A DNA stretch of 58,813 bases from Nocardia salmonicida NBRC 13393 (GCF_001613085.1 NZ_BDBR01000056.1:1-58813), one strand, 5' to 3'; counted from the first letter of the stretch, positions 34,498-43,608 are shown. A program made the numbers and translations. The notes: generated by a model from the sequence alone, not told the origin.

Positions 34498-35799
34498 CTA
34501 TGAACCACCGAGCGACATGGACGTCACCGTGCGCGTCGGGCAACCGTCCGGCGCGGGCTGCCCTGCCAGACGCTCATCGATCCAACGCAGGACAGCAGGA
34601 GTCGCGCTGATCGCGAGACTGACGTGCTCGCTCAATTGGTCCCGCGTATAGGTGATTCGGGCCCCCGATGCGCACCACTGTGCCACCGCCTTGTCGGGCC
34701 CCGCGATGGTGACGATCTCGTCGTGCACGGCGTTGTAGAGGAACAGCGGCGCGGTCTGCGACGAGGGGCTGAAGTCCAACTCGGCCAACGACTCTTGTAT
34801 CTGCTCGATAAGTTGCGAAAAAGGGATCGTCAGGTAGTCGTCCATGCGCAGGAACGCATGCTGAGCCACGTTCGGCGTCACGCATTTGCTGTCCCCCGCG
34901 GCCATCAGCGCTTGCCCGGCAGGCGTCAGGTATTTGTCGAAGGCCGCCGCCAGACGGGGATCGGCGCGCAGCATGCCCGGCAGGAGCGACGGCAGGAAAC
35001 CGGAGAACGGACCGGCATCGAGCGTCCCCATGTAACTGCCGATGGGCGCTGTCCCTCCACCCATGGCGACGCCGACCAGTCGTATTTCGGGAGCGTAGGT
35101 CGGCTGCACGTGCGCGACCCAGCTGGTGCCGTACGCTCCGCCGGAGTAGCCCATCGCGGCAACCGGAGTATCGGTGCCGGACAGGCCGAGCGGCGCGAAT
35201 CCCTGGGCCGCGCGCACTCCGTCGAGCGCGGCGTAACCCGGCTGTCTCGGGGCGAACAGCGTCCCCTTCGGCCCCTCCCAGTCGGGTACGGAAATCGCAT
35301 GACCGGACGACAACATCTGGTCGATCTGAATGAGATCCAGCGAGGAGTCGTACTTGTCCGGCGCTCCTTGCCGGAGCACGTAGGAGGGCGCGCACTGTGG
35401 GGCCGAGGCATCCGTGGCAGCCTGATAGGTGATCAATCCTTTGACCTGCCCGGTTCGTGGGCGCAGCACCGTCGTCACGGTCGCCATGGGTCGGCCGTCG
35501 GTATCTGTCGTTCGATACAGCAACTGCCAGGCGTCGGCGTCCTGCACCTGTGGCGTCAGCGAGGCCACCTCGACGGGTCGCGAATTCAGGATGGCGCCCG
35601 GTGCCTGTGAGTCCCAGCCCGACGGCGGGGTGTAGAACGGGTCGTTCTGTGGAGTGGTCAGCGGATCCGCACTACCGACCGCCATGGGAGTACCGGTCAA
35701 GCACACCACGGCCGAAACCGCGATCAGAACCGAGCGCAGCTGACCGCGCTTGACCACTGAACGCGTTGCACCACAGGCTGATACGACACCGTCTACCAT
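34498..35799 (-). CDS. Secreted lipase (LIP family)
   Basis: A 433-residue exported lipase of the secretory-lipase (PF03583) type. The N-terminus carries a signal peptide ending near AVGSADP (about residue 45). The nucleophile elbow is MGYSGGAYG, followed by a VAMGGGTAPIG stretch, an acid in NAVHDEIVT and His in DQLSEHVS. Cysteines at APQCAPSY, SKCVTP and AQWCASG may form disulfides. ATG 35799 follows GGGAGGGAAG. Nocardiae and rhodococci carry many such lipases for host or environmental lipids. Confidence 0.88.
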   Translation of the reverse strand: MVDGVVSACGATRSVVKRGQLRSVLIAVSAVVCLTGTPMAVGSADPLTTPQNDPFYTPPSGWDSQAPGAILNSRPVEVASLTPQVQDADAWQLLYRTTDTDGRPMATVTTVLRPRTGQVKGLITYQAATDASAPQCAPSYVLRQGAPDKYDSSLDLIQIDQMLSSGHAISVPDWEGPKGTLFAPRQPGYAALDGVRAAQGFAPLGLSGTDTPVAAMGYSGGAYGTSWVAHVQPTYAPEIRLVGVAMGGGTAPIGSYMGTLDAGPFSGFLPSLLPGMLRADPRLAAAFDKYLTPAGQALMAAGDSKCVTPNVAQHAFLRMDDYLTIPFSQLIEQIQESLAELDFSPSSQTAPLFLYNAVHDEIVTIAGPDKAVAQWCASGARITYTRDQLSEHVSLAISATPAVLRWIDERLAGQPAPDGCPTRTVTSMSLGGS

Positions 35800-35951
35800 T
35801 CGGACTTCCCTCCCTGGAGGGGACCGCTCCGAATCCCCCTGAAGGCAGCCAGATTACATCCCCTGATCCGGATGAATGCCCGAACCGACGACGAAGTTGG
35901 TCCTTCGATCAGTTTGCCCGCGGTGATCGATCTGGCCGAGTTGGTGGCGCG

Positions 35952-36539
35952 TCACGTGTGTGGGGGAACGGATTCGGCCAACGCCGTGCGGGCATCGATC
36001 AGGTGTCGGTCGAGGTCGCCGCCTTCGTGGAGCCAGACTCGGTACGCGGAGAAGAAGCACGCCATCCCGATCTTCGCCCACAGGGCCGGTCGCACGTCGC
36101 TGTCGACGGCGACGCCCAGTTGGCGGGCCAAGTGGTGTTCGATGAGCTTTTCCACGGCGGCCTGTTTGGCCAGGTCGCGGGCCTGTAGCGCCGGCGTGCT
36201 GGTGATCAGGGCATCGCGGGTGCGCGCCTGTGCGAGTTGTTCGCCGCCGAATCTGCTGATCAGTGGAGTGATCACGACGGCGAGGGTGGTTTCGGGGTGT
36301 TCGCCCTCGGGGCGTTCGGCGAGGAGTCGGGCGAGGTCGGCGCGCAGGTCGTCGTCTTCGGGGAAGACCAGCTCTTCTTTGCTGGTGAAGTAGCGGTGCA
36401 GGGTGCGGGTGCCGACTTCCGCGGCCGCCGCGATCTCGGCGACGGTGACACCGTCGAAGCCTCGTTCGGCGAACAGGCGGAACGCGGTGTCGACGATGGA
36501 CTGCCTGGTCCGTTCCCGTTTGAGTTCCCGCAGCGACAT
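35952..36539 (-). CDS. TetR family regulator, divergent from an SDR gene
   Basis: A 195-residue TetR regulator. The HTH domain is plain: RERTRQSIVDTAFRLFAERGFDGVTVAEIAAAAEVGTRTLHRYF. The C-terminal ligand domain is of the common MftR/AcrR-like type (RPALWAKIGMACFFSAYRVW). The ATG at 36539 is chosen as homologues start just before the HTH. It faces an SDR gene across 44 bp containing a 12-bp palindrome, so it probably represses itself and that gene. Confidence 0.88.
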   Translation of the reverse strand: MSLRELKRERTRQSIVDTAFRLFAERGFDGVTVAEIAAAAEVGTRTLHRYFTSKEELVFPEDDDLRADLARLLAERPEGEHPETTLAVVITPLISRFGGEQLAQARTRDALITSTPALQARDLAKQAAVEKLIEHHLARQLGVAVDSDVRPALWAKIGMACFFSAYRVWLHEGGDLDRHLIDARTALAESVPPHT

Positions 36540-36547
36540 CGAGACAG

Positions 36548-36559
36548 TGTCGCACGACA
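36548..36559. promoter_or_regulatory. Candidate operator between tetR and SDR gene
   Basis: TGTCG-CA-CGACA is a perfect 5-2-5 palindrome 8 bp upstream of the tetR start. A second, imperfect one (ATATctGGCA...TGCCatAT) lies at 36563-36585. Confidence 0.5.
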
Positions 36560-36583
36560 TCAATATCTGGCAGACTGTGCCAT

Positions 36584-37546
36584 ATGACATCAAGTGACAG
36601 GACGTTTGTCGTCACCGGCGGCACGAGCGGGCTCGGCTATGAATGCGCCAGGACCCTCGCGCTCGACCCGCGCAACACGGTGGTGATCACCGGTCGCGAC
36701 GCGACTCGAACTCGGGAGCTGGCCGCGACGATCGGTGCGCACGGCATGGCGCTCGACCTGTCGTCGCGATCGTCGGTCGGCGCGTTCGTCGCCGAACTCG
36801 TCTCCGCCGACCTGCCACCGCTGGCCGGCCTGGTGTGCAACGCGGGCGTCCAATTCACTCGTCGGACCCTCACCGCAGACGGTATGGAAGCGACCTTCGC
36901 CACCAATCACCTCGGCCATCTCGGCCTCATCCTCGATCTGCTCGACCACTTCACCGCACCGGCGCGAATCCTCCTGGTGTCCTCAGGAACCCATGACCCC
37001 GACCAGTTCACCGGGATGCCGCACCCGCTGCACGCCACGGCGCACGAATTGGCTTACCCGCCGCCGCCGACCGAATCCGCACAGCGCGACGCTCGTCGCC
37101 GCTATACCACTTCGAAGCTGGCGAACCTGCGCACCACCTACCACCTCGCCCGCGAGTTGGCCCCGCGTGACATCGCGGTGAACGCGTTCGACCCAGGTCT
37201 GATGCCTGGAACCGGATTGGCCAGAGACGCGGGCGCTTTCCAGCGGCTGGCCTGGAAGACGATCGCCCGCGCCCTCGTCGTACTCCCCGGTGTCCGCACG
37301 CCGCAAGGATCCGGCGCGGACCTCGCATGGCTGGCCGCGGCGCCGGCCCGCGAGGGGATCACCGGCGAATATCTCGTGCGGCGCACACCGGTCCGATCCT
37401 CCGCGGCGTCCTATGACGAACCGGCCCAGCGGGCTCTCTACCGAGACAGCCTGGAGTTGCTCGCCGAGTTGGATGCGGGCGGCCCGAAGATCGGCGACAC
37501 GCCCCGGATAATCGGGGCTGGACGGCGAGGCTACGACCGGCAATAG
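36584..37546 (+). CDS. Short-chain dehydrogenase/reductase
   Basis: A 320-residue classical-type SDR related to the protochlorophyllide-reductase/retinol-dehydrogenase-like group. The cofactor motif is TGGTSGLGYECA (residues about 11-22), followed by CNAGVQ, the LGHLGLILDLL helix, SSG and the catalytic YTTSK (Tyr and Lys four apart). The proline-rich loop PLHATAHELAYPPPPTE precedes it. Substrate unknown. It is divergent from the TetR gene, and the S15-type hydrolase follows after 7 bp, so these two may be cotranscribed. Confidence 0.88.
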   Translation: MTSSDRTFVVTGGTSGLGYECARTLALDPRNTVVITGRDATRTRELAATIGAHGMALDLSSRSSVGAFVAELVSADLPPLAGLVCNAGVQFTRRTLTADGMEATFATNHLGHLGLILDLLDHFTAPARILLVSSGTHDPDQFTGMPHPLHATAHELAYPPPPTESAQRDARRRYTTSKLANLRTTYHLARELAPRDIAVNAFDPGLMPGTGLARDAGAFQRLAWKTIARALVVLPGVRTPQGSGADLAWLAAAPAREGITGEYLVRRTPVRSSAASYDEPAQRALYRDSLELLAELDAGGPKIGDTPRIIGAGRRGYDRQ

Positions 37547-37553
37547 TCCGGGG

Positions 37554-39200
37554 GTGCGATTGGGTGTTGTGGTGGCGCGGGCGGTGGCCGGAGTGGCGTT
37601 GGTGCTCGGGACGGCGGCGCCGGTCACGGCCGAGCCGGTGAATGTGGCGTTCACGTGGACGCAGGAGTATTTCACCGCGCCGGACGGGACTCGGCTGCAC
37701 GCTGATGTCCTTCGGCCGCCGGGTGTGGCGGCTGACGCGCGGACTCCGGTGTTGTTGACGGCGAGTCCGTACCGGGCCCACCTGGCCTACCTGTCCCAGC
37801 CTCGGCCCGGTGGTGGGCCGTCGACCGATAACCTGCCGGTCGAGTGGGCGCTGCGGGCCGGATACACGTATGTGATCGTCGATTTGCGCGGGTTCGGTGG
37901 GTCCAACGGATGCCCGGATTTCGGTGGCCCGGGGGAGCGGTCGGATGTGGCGGCAGCGGTGGAGTGGGCGGCGAGCAGGCCGTGGTCGACGGGTCGGGTC
38001 GGTGTGGTCGGGACGTCCTATGAGGGGTGGACCGGGATGATGGCGCTGGCCGCGAAGCCGAAGGGGCTGGCGGCGGTGGCGGCGTTCGAGCCGGTGGTCG
38101 ATCCGTACTCGTACCTCTACATGCAGGGCACGGCGTGGAAATTCGGTGGAAAACCGTTGACCGAGGACGGGATTCGCCCCGCCGACACCGCGGGCGCGGA
38201 ACACCTGGCCATCGCTTCGACCCCGGGCCACCCCGACGACGGCGACGAGTACAAAGCCAATGCGATCCAGATGACCCAGGACTGCGCCGCCCGCTACCTC
38301 GCCCTCACCACCGACCACAACGCCGCCAACCCGGACTGGCGCGAGCGCGACATGGTCGAGGCCGTCCGTGGCAACACCACCCCGATGTTCCTCGGCCAGA
38401 GCTTCCTGGACTCCAACACCCGAGCCGACCGCATCATCGACGCATGGGAAGCCAGAGGCCCCGGCGACCATCGCGCCTGGTTCGGCCAATGGGGCCACTC
38501 GGACTGCCGGGAAAAGTGCGGCACACCCCAATTCGGCTCGGAGCTCTACGCATTCCTGGACAAACACGTGGCGGGCGCCGATGTGGAGGTGCCGGGTCCT
38601 CCGGTGACCGTCGGCCAGTTCGACGGCGGTTGGCGCGGTGAAACCGTGTGGCCGCCTACGGATTCCCGGCGCGCGTCGGTCGCCTTGCGCACCGGTACTT
38701 ACAACGATCGTGGTCTGTTGCCCGGCGCGGACCGGGAAATCTGGTCGATCTCGGCGCCGGTCACCGAGCCCGTCCACCTGGCGGGCCGGGCCACTGCGGC
38801 GTTGACCCTCTCCGGCCCGCCCGAAGCGACTGTCGCACTGGAGCTTTACGACATCGCCCCCGACGGCCGTGCCACGGTCATCACCCGTGGCATCGCCCCG
38901 GTCCGCCCCGAATCCGAGATCCGGTTGCTCTGGCAGGACGCCCGCCTGGCCACCGGCCACCGCCTCGGCGTCCGGATCACCAACGCGGTCGACGACGTGT
39001 GGTCGCACACGCCGACGAACGCGACCGTCACCGTCGCCTCCGCCCGCTTGGACCTGCCCTTGCTCACCACCCCGCGCGAGCTGGACCTGCCCGGCGGCGT
39101 CCCCATTTGGCACGCGCGGTGGCGAACCGAGGAGACCATCGCACTCCCGCCGGAGATGGTGAACGACCCCGCGCTTCGCATCGAACTCGGTGCCGAGTGA
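37554..39200 (+). CDS. Exported CocE/NonD (X-Pro dipeptidyl-peptidase S15) family hydrolase
   Basis: A 548-residue protein with a signal peptide (about residues 1-26, VTAEP cleavage region). The S15 hydrolase core has VDLRGFGGSNG, nucleophile GTSYEGWTG and, past a helical cap, FGQWGHSD with the His. The C-terminal 200 residues are a jelly-roll with DSRRASVALRT and ELYDIAPDGRATVIT. Relatives are peptidases, cocaine/acyl esterases. GTG 37554 begins directly after the SDR gene. Substrate unknown; it acts outside the membrane. Confidence 0.87.
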   Translation: MRLGVVVARAVAGVALVLGTAAPVTAEPVNVAFTWTQEYFTAPDGTRLHADVLRPPGVAADARTPVLLTASPYRAHLAYLSQPRPGGGPSTDNLPVEWALRAGYTYVIVDLRGFGGSNGCPDFGGPGERSDVAAAVEWAASRPWSTGRVGVVGTSYEGWTGMMALAAKPKGLAAVAAFEPVVDPYSYLYMQGTAWKFGGKPLTEDGIRPADTAGAEHLAIASTPGHPDDGDEYKANAIQMTQDCAARYLALTTDHNAANPDWRERDMVEAVRGNTTPMFLGQSFLDSNTRADRIIDAWEARGPGDHRAWFGQWGHSDCREKCGTPQFGSELYAFLDKHVAGADVEVPGPPVTVGQFDGGWRGETVWPPTDSRRASVALRTGTYNDRGLLPGADREIWSISAPVTEPVHLAGRATAALTLSGPPEATVALELYDIAPDGRATVITRGIAPVRPESEIRLLWQDARLATGHRLGVRITNAVDDVWSHTPTNATVTVASARLDLPLLTTPRELDLPGGVPIWHARWRTEETIALPPEMVNDPALRIELGAE

Positions 39201-39252
39201 GTGTGATCCGCCCGTCGGCACGGCCGAGTCTCCACGGATGCGGTCGGTCTGG

Positions 39253-40989
39253 CTAACGGTTCAACGTCGGGCTGTTCTCCACGTATCGCGGTGCGGCGCT
39301 GACATCTTCGCCTCGCACCACACGAGCGACCAGATCGGGATGGGTCAGCTGCGGGTAATGCCCGGTATCGGCGATCGTGGTGACCGGCCGATCGGTCGGC
39401 TCGATCAGCGGATCGTCCGCACCCACGATGATGTCGACCGGAACCGTGACCCGCGCAAGCTTGGCGGCGAGCTCGTCTCGCGAGGAACCCGCGGCGCGCA
39501 AGGCCGCGAAGGTCCGCTGGGCGACGCCGGGCCGCCGCAGATTCGCCACAGCGGAGGCGACGGCGGGTCCATCCGGAATGCTCAGTCGCGCAGCCAATGT
39601 CACAGGGGACATCCGCTTGACGACCTCGGCGGCGATGGGCGAACCCGTGAGCCGGGAGGCGGGCTGTTGCAGAAATGCGGGGGCGATGAGCACGAGTCGT
39701 GACACCCGATCGGGATGGCGAAGCGCGAATTCGATGGCGGGCCAGGTACCGAACGAATGACCCACTATGACCGGTCGAGTCCGCACCGGCGCCATCAGCT
39801 CCGCCATCCAGTCACCGGTCGACTGCGAAGTAGCCGCCGAACGGCCCAGCCCGGGCAGATCGGCCGCCAGTACCGGTCCATCCAATTCGCGCACTACCCC
39901 GGCCCACGAATCACTGTCGACCGGAATGCCGTGCAGTAGCACATATTCCGGCTCGACCTGCTCGCCTACCAGCCACGTACCGTCGCGGAATCCGGATTCG
40001 GGCACGGGCGTGACGGTGCCGTTGCGACTGGCGACGATCCCGTCGGCGTAGGTGCGCAGCAGTTCACTGACCGGCGGATGAGCGACGCCGAGCCGTCGCG
40101 CGACGATATCGCTGTCGCCGGTGTCGTAGCGGTCGCTGCTGATGAAGGACAGCGCTTCGGGATCGGCATGGGTCACCGCCCGTGGCAGTCGCCGGACCAG
40201 CGCGGTCGGCAACGTGAAGCGCGGCGCGGCGACGTGCAGATGATCGGCGACGAGCCGAATCAGTTCGGGCAGTGCGGGAGTCGCGGCATCCAGCAGCGGA
40301 TAGGACTTGCCGACCGTATCGGGCTGCGTGGGCAGCCCGACCATGAACCGCGCCACGTAGTCGAGATCGACGACCGGCACGAAGGTATCGGCGGCGCCCG
40401 GCAGTGCGGGCAAGCGGCCCTGCCAGAGATTGTCGATGATGTCGGAGAGCCCGAAATACTGGCCGGGTCCGAGCACCCCGGAGGGATTCGCCATGGTCAG
40501 CGGGATGTCACGATCGGCCGCGATGCGCCGTAACAGCAGATCGGCCTCGACTTTCGACGCCTCGTACGCGCCGTTGCCGTAGTCCTGCTCGCCGCCGTCC
40601 TCGGCGGCGCGATAGCCGGTGATGTGCACGACGCGCCGCAGATCCGGTTGCCGTGCGGCCCATTCCAGTATGTGCACCGCCCCGTCGAGATTGACCCGAC
40701 GCGCCACCTCCGCATCCAGCCCGAACTTCATCAACGCGGCCGCGTTGTACACATCGCGCACCCCGTCGATCGTGTCGCCCAGCGCGAGATCCGGTTCGGC
40801 GATATCGGTGGTGGTGATGGTCAACCCGGACGTGTCGACGCTCTGCGTGTCGAGCCAGGTCCGCAGCCGATCCTGACTGCCCGCACGCAGCGCGGCGGTG
40901 ACGGTGTGCCCGGTTCGCAGCAGTTCGGCGACCAGCGAGCGGCCGATGAATCCGGCGGCGCCGAAAACAATCGAGTCGGTGTGTGCCAT
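39253..40989 (-). CDS. Fusion of an extended SDR (NAD-epimerase type) and an alpha/beta hydrolase
   Basis: A 578-residue two-domain enzyme. Residues 1 to about 330 are an extended SDR: FGAAGFIGRSLVAELL nucleotide motif, YNAAALMKF, TGYRAAEDGG and the YxxxK pair in YEASKVEAD. Residues about 340-570 are an alpha/beta hydrolase: LLHGIPVDSDSW, the nucleophile VGHSFGTWPA, acid in VGADDPLIEP, and His in DTGHYPQ. No stop or frameshift separates them. It lies downstream of a TetR gene on the same strand and has a copy of that regulator's putative operator in front. The reaction is unknown. Confidence 0.85.
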   Translation of the reverse strand: MAHTDSIVFGAAGFIGRSLVAELLRTGHTVTAALRAGSQDRLRTWLDTQSVDTSGLTITTTDIAEPDLALGDTIDGVRDVYNAAALMKFGLDAEVARRVNLDGAVHILEWAARQPDLRRVVHITGYRAAEDGGEQDYGNGAYEASKVEADLLLRRIAADRDIPLTMANPSGVLGPGQYFGLSDIIDNLWQGRLPALPGAADTFVPVVDLDYVARFMVGLPTQPDTVGKSYPLLDAATPALPELIRLVADHLHVAAPRFTLPTALVRRLPRAVTHADPEALSFISSDRYDTGDSDIVARRLGVAHPPVSELLRTYADGIVASRNGTVTPVPESGFRDGTWLVGEQVEPEYVLLHGIPVDSDSWAGVVRELDGPVLAADLPGLGRSAATSQSTGDWMAELMAPVRTRPVIVGHSFGTWPAIEFALRHPDRVSRLVLIAPAFLQQPASRLTGSPIAAEVVKRMSPVTLAARLSIPDGPAVASAVANLRRPGVAQRTFAALRAAGSSRDELAAKLARVTVPVDIIVGADDPLIEPTDRPVTTIADTGHYPQLTHPDLVARVVRGEDVSAAPRYVENSPTLNR

Positions 40990-41005
40990 GGTGTCCTACT
41001 TTCAG

Positions 41006-41024
41006 TAGACCGATTTACATATTT
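41006..41024. promoter_or_regulatory. Candidate TetR operator, copy 1 (before the fusion gene)
   Basis: TAGACCGATTTACATATTT, 17 bp upstream of the fusion-gene start, agrees at 17 of 19 bases with the copy at 41625. Confidence 0.7.
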
Positions 41025-41059
41025 TGGAGTCGTAAGTCCGGAGCGGAGGCGGGAGGAGT

Positions 41060-41614
41060 TCAGACCAGAATGTCGATGGTGTCGGCGAGGTGTCGCAGCG
41101 GTTGGCGTGAGCGGTGGGTGCGTGCGAGCACCAGTCCGCCTTCGATCAGGGCGAGCGCGACCGTGGTGATCCGTTCGGGCTCGGGATGACCGAATCCGAT
41201 CAATCGTTCCCGGATCGCCTCTTCCCAGAGTCGATATGTCGCTGAACAAGCTTGCTGCACGGCGTCATTGGTAGCCGCGGTGTCCAGGGCGACAGCCGCC
41301 ACCGGGCAACCGATGGTCCAGTCCGATGCTTCCAGCTGATCGCCCAGCAGGTTCACCATCTTGCGCGCGAAATCTCGTGCGTCCGTCGCCTCGATCGTGC
41401 GGATGATCCCCGCGATATCGCTACCGCTCTCGGCAAGCGCCGCGGCCACCAATTCGTCCTTGCCGCCGGGGAAGTGGAAGTACAGGGACCCGCGCGGCGC
41501 CCCGCTCTCCTGCACGATCTGATTGAGCCCGGCACCGAAGTAACCATGCGACTCGATCAGCGACCGCGTCGCCCTGATCAACTTGCACCGGGTTTCGGCT
41601 CCCTTTTTTCCCAC
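41060..41614 (-). CDS. TetR/AcrR regulator (LmrA/YxaF-like)
   Basis: A 184-residue regulator. The HTH reads TRCKLIRATRSLIESHGYFGAGLNQIVQESGAPRGSLYFHFPGGKDEL, with the SGAPRGSLYFHFPGGK phrase characteristic of the LmrA/YxaF subgroup. The C-terminal domain includes GCPVAAVALDTAATND. GTG 41614 starts the HTH at the normal distance. Near-identical 19-bp sites precede this gene and the fusion gene, so it probably represses both; the inducer is unknown. Confidence 0.9.
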   Translation of the reverse strand: MGKKGAETRCKLIRATRSLIESHGYFGAGLNQIVQESGAPRGSLYFHFPGGKDELVAAALAESGSDIAGIIRTIEATDARDFARKMVNLLGDQLEASDWTIGCPVAAVALDTAATNDAVQQACSATYRLWEEAIRERLIGFGHPEPERITTVALALIEGGLVLARTHRSRQPLRHLADTIDILV

Positions 41615-41624
41615 ACGTTAAAAC

Positions 41625-41643
41625 TAGACCGATCTATATATTT
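41625..41643. promoter_or_regulatory. Candidate TetR operator, copy 2 (before tetR)
   Basis: TAGACCGATCTATATATTT, 10 bp upstream of the tetR start. The core TAGAccgaTCTA has dyad symmetry, and the site matches copy 1 at 17 of 19 bases. Confidence 0.75.
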
Positions 41644-41703
41644 CTGCAACCGTGGCGAACCTCGGCGCGGTTGGTTTGTCGCAATCAGCGGGCGCCGAGT
41701 CGA

Positions 41704-42654
41704 TTACGTGTGGCGTGATGCCAGAAGCTCGGCCGCGTCCCCGCACAGTCGGTCGATGACAGTGGAGGCAGGTTCGATATGGGTCACCAAGCCGACGCCC
41801 TGGCCCGCGTCCACGGGCGCGAGCTTGGGATCGTCGACCGCGATCGCCGCGCGAAGACGTTCGGCGTCGGGTAGGTCGTCGGCGTCGGGTCGGGCCCACG
41901 GGTCGGTGAACTCGTTGCGCAGGACACGCGCCGGATAGATCGGCGGCCAGGGCAGGTCGAGTGCCTCGTCGAACGCGGTGGTGACGGTGGTGCTGCTGGA
42001 GTCCGCGGCGAGCATCGCCAGGCGGGCGGATTCGGGCAGCAGTGATTCCTCGGCGGCGGCCAGGCAGGTCCCGAGCCACGCTCCTGCCGCTCCCGCTGCG
42101 AGCACGGCGGCGAGCGTGCGCCCGGAGCCGATACCCCCGGCGGCCAGGACCGGCACGGTAGCGATCTCGAGAACTGCGTCGAGCAACGGCAGCAGGCCAA
42201 GTCGGTCGGCGCCGTGACCGCCGCCTTCGCTACCGCGCGCCACGAGAACGTTGATGCCCGCATCCTGAGCCCGGTGCGCGCCGGGCGCGTCGTACACCTG
42301 GGTGACCGCGAGGATGCCCGCGTCCTGTACCTGCGGCACCCAGGAGAAATCGGTGCCGAAACTGACCGAGATCAGCCGTGGACGTGCTGCGATCGTGGCT
42401 TCGAGCAGGCCGGTTTCGCGGGCGCGGACCCAGTCGACGAGCCCGATCCCGTCCGGCGTACCCGCGATGGCCAACTCTCTCCGCAACGCCGCGACCGACC
42501 CCGCACTGCCCATCCCGATCATCCCGAGCCCACCCGCCGCGCTGACCGCCGCCGCGAGCCGTCCCCCCGCGGCGCCACCCATCGGCGCGTTCACGACCGG
42601 CACGCGCAGACCCAACGATCGAGACCACGGTGTCGACAATGACTGCTCTGGCAT
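41704..42654 (-). CDS. Nitronate monooxygenase / 2-nitropropane dioxygenase family
   Basis: A 316-residue FMN-dependent TIM-barrel protein. The N-terminal LRVPVVNAPMGGAAGG, the middle VARGSEGGGHGA and the FMN-phosphate site LAAGGIGSGRTLAAVLAAGAAGAWLGT are typical. This family includes nitronate detoxifying enzymes and enoyl reductase-like proteins; the exact substrate cannot be told. ATG 42654 follows GAAAGG at seven bases; an in-frame ATG at 42672 is possible. Divergent from the GerW-like gene. Confidence 0.87.
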   Translation of the reverse strand: MPEQSLSTPWSRSLGLRVPVVNAPMGGAAGGRLAAAVSAAGGLGMIGMGSAGSVAALRRELAIAGTPDGIGLVDWVRARETGLLEATIAARPRLISVSFGTDFSWVPQVQDAGILAVTQVYDAPGAHRAQDAGINVLVARGSEGGGHGADRLGLLPLLDAVLEIATVPVLAAGGIGSGRTLAAVLAAGAAGAWLGTCLAAAEESLLPESARLAMLAADSSSTTVTTAFDEALDLPWPPIYPARVLRNEFTDPWARPDADDLPDAERLRAAIAVDDPKLAPVDAGQGVGLVTHIEPASTVIDRLCGDAAELLASRHT

Positions 42655-42762
42655 CGGTGCACCTTTCGCCATGGCTGTGACACTCACCATCATGGCAGCC
42701 GACAGAGGGTCCTCGAGGCGCGTATCTTCGACGGCAGTACTGAACGACGAGACGGGGATGCG

Positions 42763-43065
42763 ATGACGATCAGGGATCGCCTCGAACAGATGGTGGTCGA
42801 GCCGCCGATGGTGTTCGGCGAGCCGATCGACACGGCCGACGGCACGACCATCATCACCGTCGCGCGCGGTAGTGGCGTCCTGCGCCACGCCCGTCCGGTC
42901 GGATTGTTCGTCGTCCACGAGGGACGTGTGCACTGGACGCCCGCGATGGACACCAATCGCATCGCTCAATTGGGCGAATGGATCGGGCTGCTCGCCGCGG
43001 TCATTGCGGCACTGGCGATTCTGCGCCGCCCGCCGTGGCCGGATCTGGGCCGCCGGACCCACTGA
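42763..43065 (+). CDS. GerW/YtfJ-like protein with C-terminal membrane helix
   Basis: A 100-residue protein. The N-terminal GEPIDTADGTTIITVARG and PVGLFVVHEGRVHW match the core of the GerW (sporulation protein YtfJ) family, although nocardiae do not make endospores. The end WIGLLAAVIAALAILRRPPWP is a membrane helix, anchoring it to the membrane with the domain inside. Small actinobacterial relatives have unknown roles. Its last 65 bp overlap the end of the convergent TetR gene. Confidence 0.7.
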   Translation: MTIRDRLEQMVVEPPMVFGEPIDTADGTTIITVARGSGVLRHARPVGLFVVHEGRVHWTPAMDTNRIAQLGEWIGLLAAVIAALAILRRPPWPDLGRRTH

Positions 43066-43579
43066 GCCCGTAGAGCGCCAGAGTCTCGAATCGCTGCCAC
43101 GCCTGCGTGGGTGGTGTCGGCGCGCTCGGTTCGATCACCGTGCCGAGCACGCCGATCAACCCACACGACACGAACGCGATCGTGCCCGCGGGCTGCTCGC
43201 CGAGGAGCTCACCGACCAGTTCGGTGACGCATTGCTGGTAGGCGCGCACAACGGTGGCGGTCGCTTTCGGCCCGATCAGCGGGCCGTACACCTCGGGATA
43301 CTGCGCGGCGAGATGGAACATCACACGCAGCGGCAGGAGCGGGGCACCCGGCGTGGTGGTGCGGACGATCTCGCGACGCAGGAATTCGGTGCAGCTCACC
43401 AGCAGCAGGTCGTCCTTGTCGCGATAGTGCGCGTAGAACGTGGACCGCCCGACGTCGGCGCGGGCGATGATGTCGCTCACGGTCACCTTGTCGTAGCCGC
43501 GCTCGATCATCAGCTCGATCAACGCCTTGTGCAGCGTGTCCCTGGTGCGTCGAACCCGGCGATCAGGGCGCTCGGCCAT
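43001..43579 (-). CDS. TetR family regulator, divergent from a methyltransferase gene
   Basis: A 192-residue TetR regulator. HTH: RRTRDTLHKALIELMIERGYDKVTVSDIIARADVGRSTFYAHYRDKDDLL, with a C-terminal domain similar to the TetR_C_7-type group of Firmicutes and actinobacteria. ATG 43579 follows a good AGGAGG. It is divergent from the methyltransferase across 66 bp, with an imperfect palindrome in the gap, and overlaps the end of the GerW-like gene. Confidence 0.9.
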   Translation of the reverse strand: MAERPDRRVRRTRDTLHKALIELMIERGYDKVTVSDIIARADVGRSTFYAHYRDKDDLLLVSCTEFLRREIVRTTTPGAPLLPLRVMFHLAAQYPEVYGPLIGPKATATVVRAYQQCVTELVGELLGEQPAGTIAFVSCGLIGVLGTVIEPSAPTPPTQAWQRFETLALYGLSGSGGPDPATAGGAESPVPQ

Positions 43580-43608
43580 CGCTTCCTCCTGCACGGTTTC
43601 CCCGGATC

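Noticed and set aside
42763..43065. Evidence of endospore formation from a GerW-type protein
   Set aside because: The family name comes from Bacillus; small relatives are common in non-sporulating actinobacteria, and no other sporulation gene is present.
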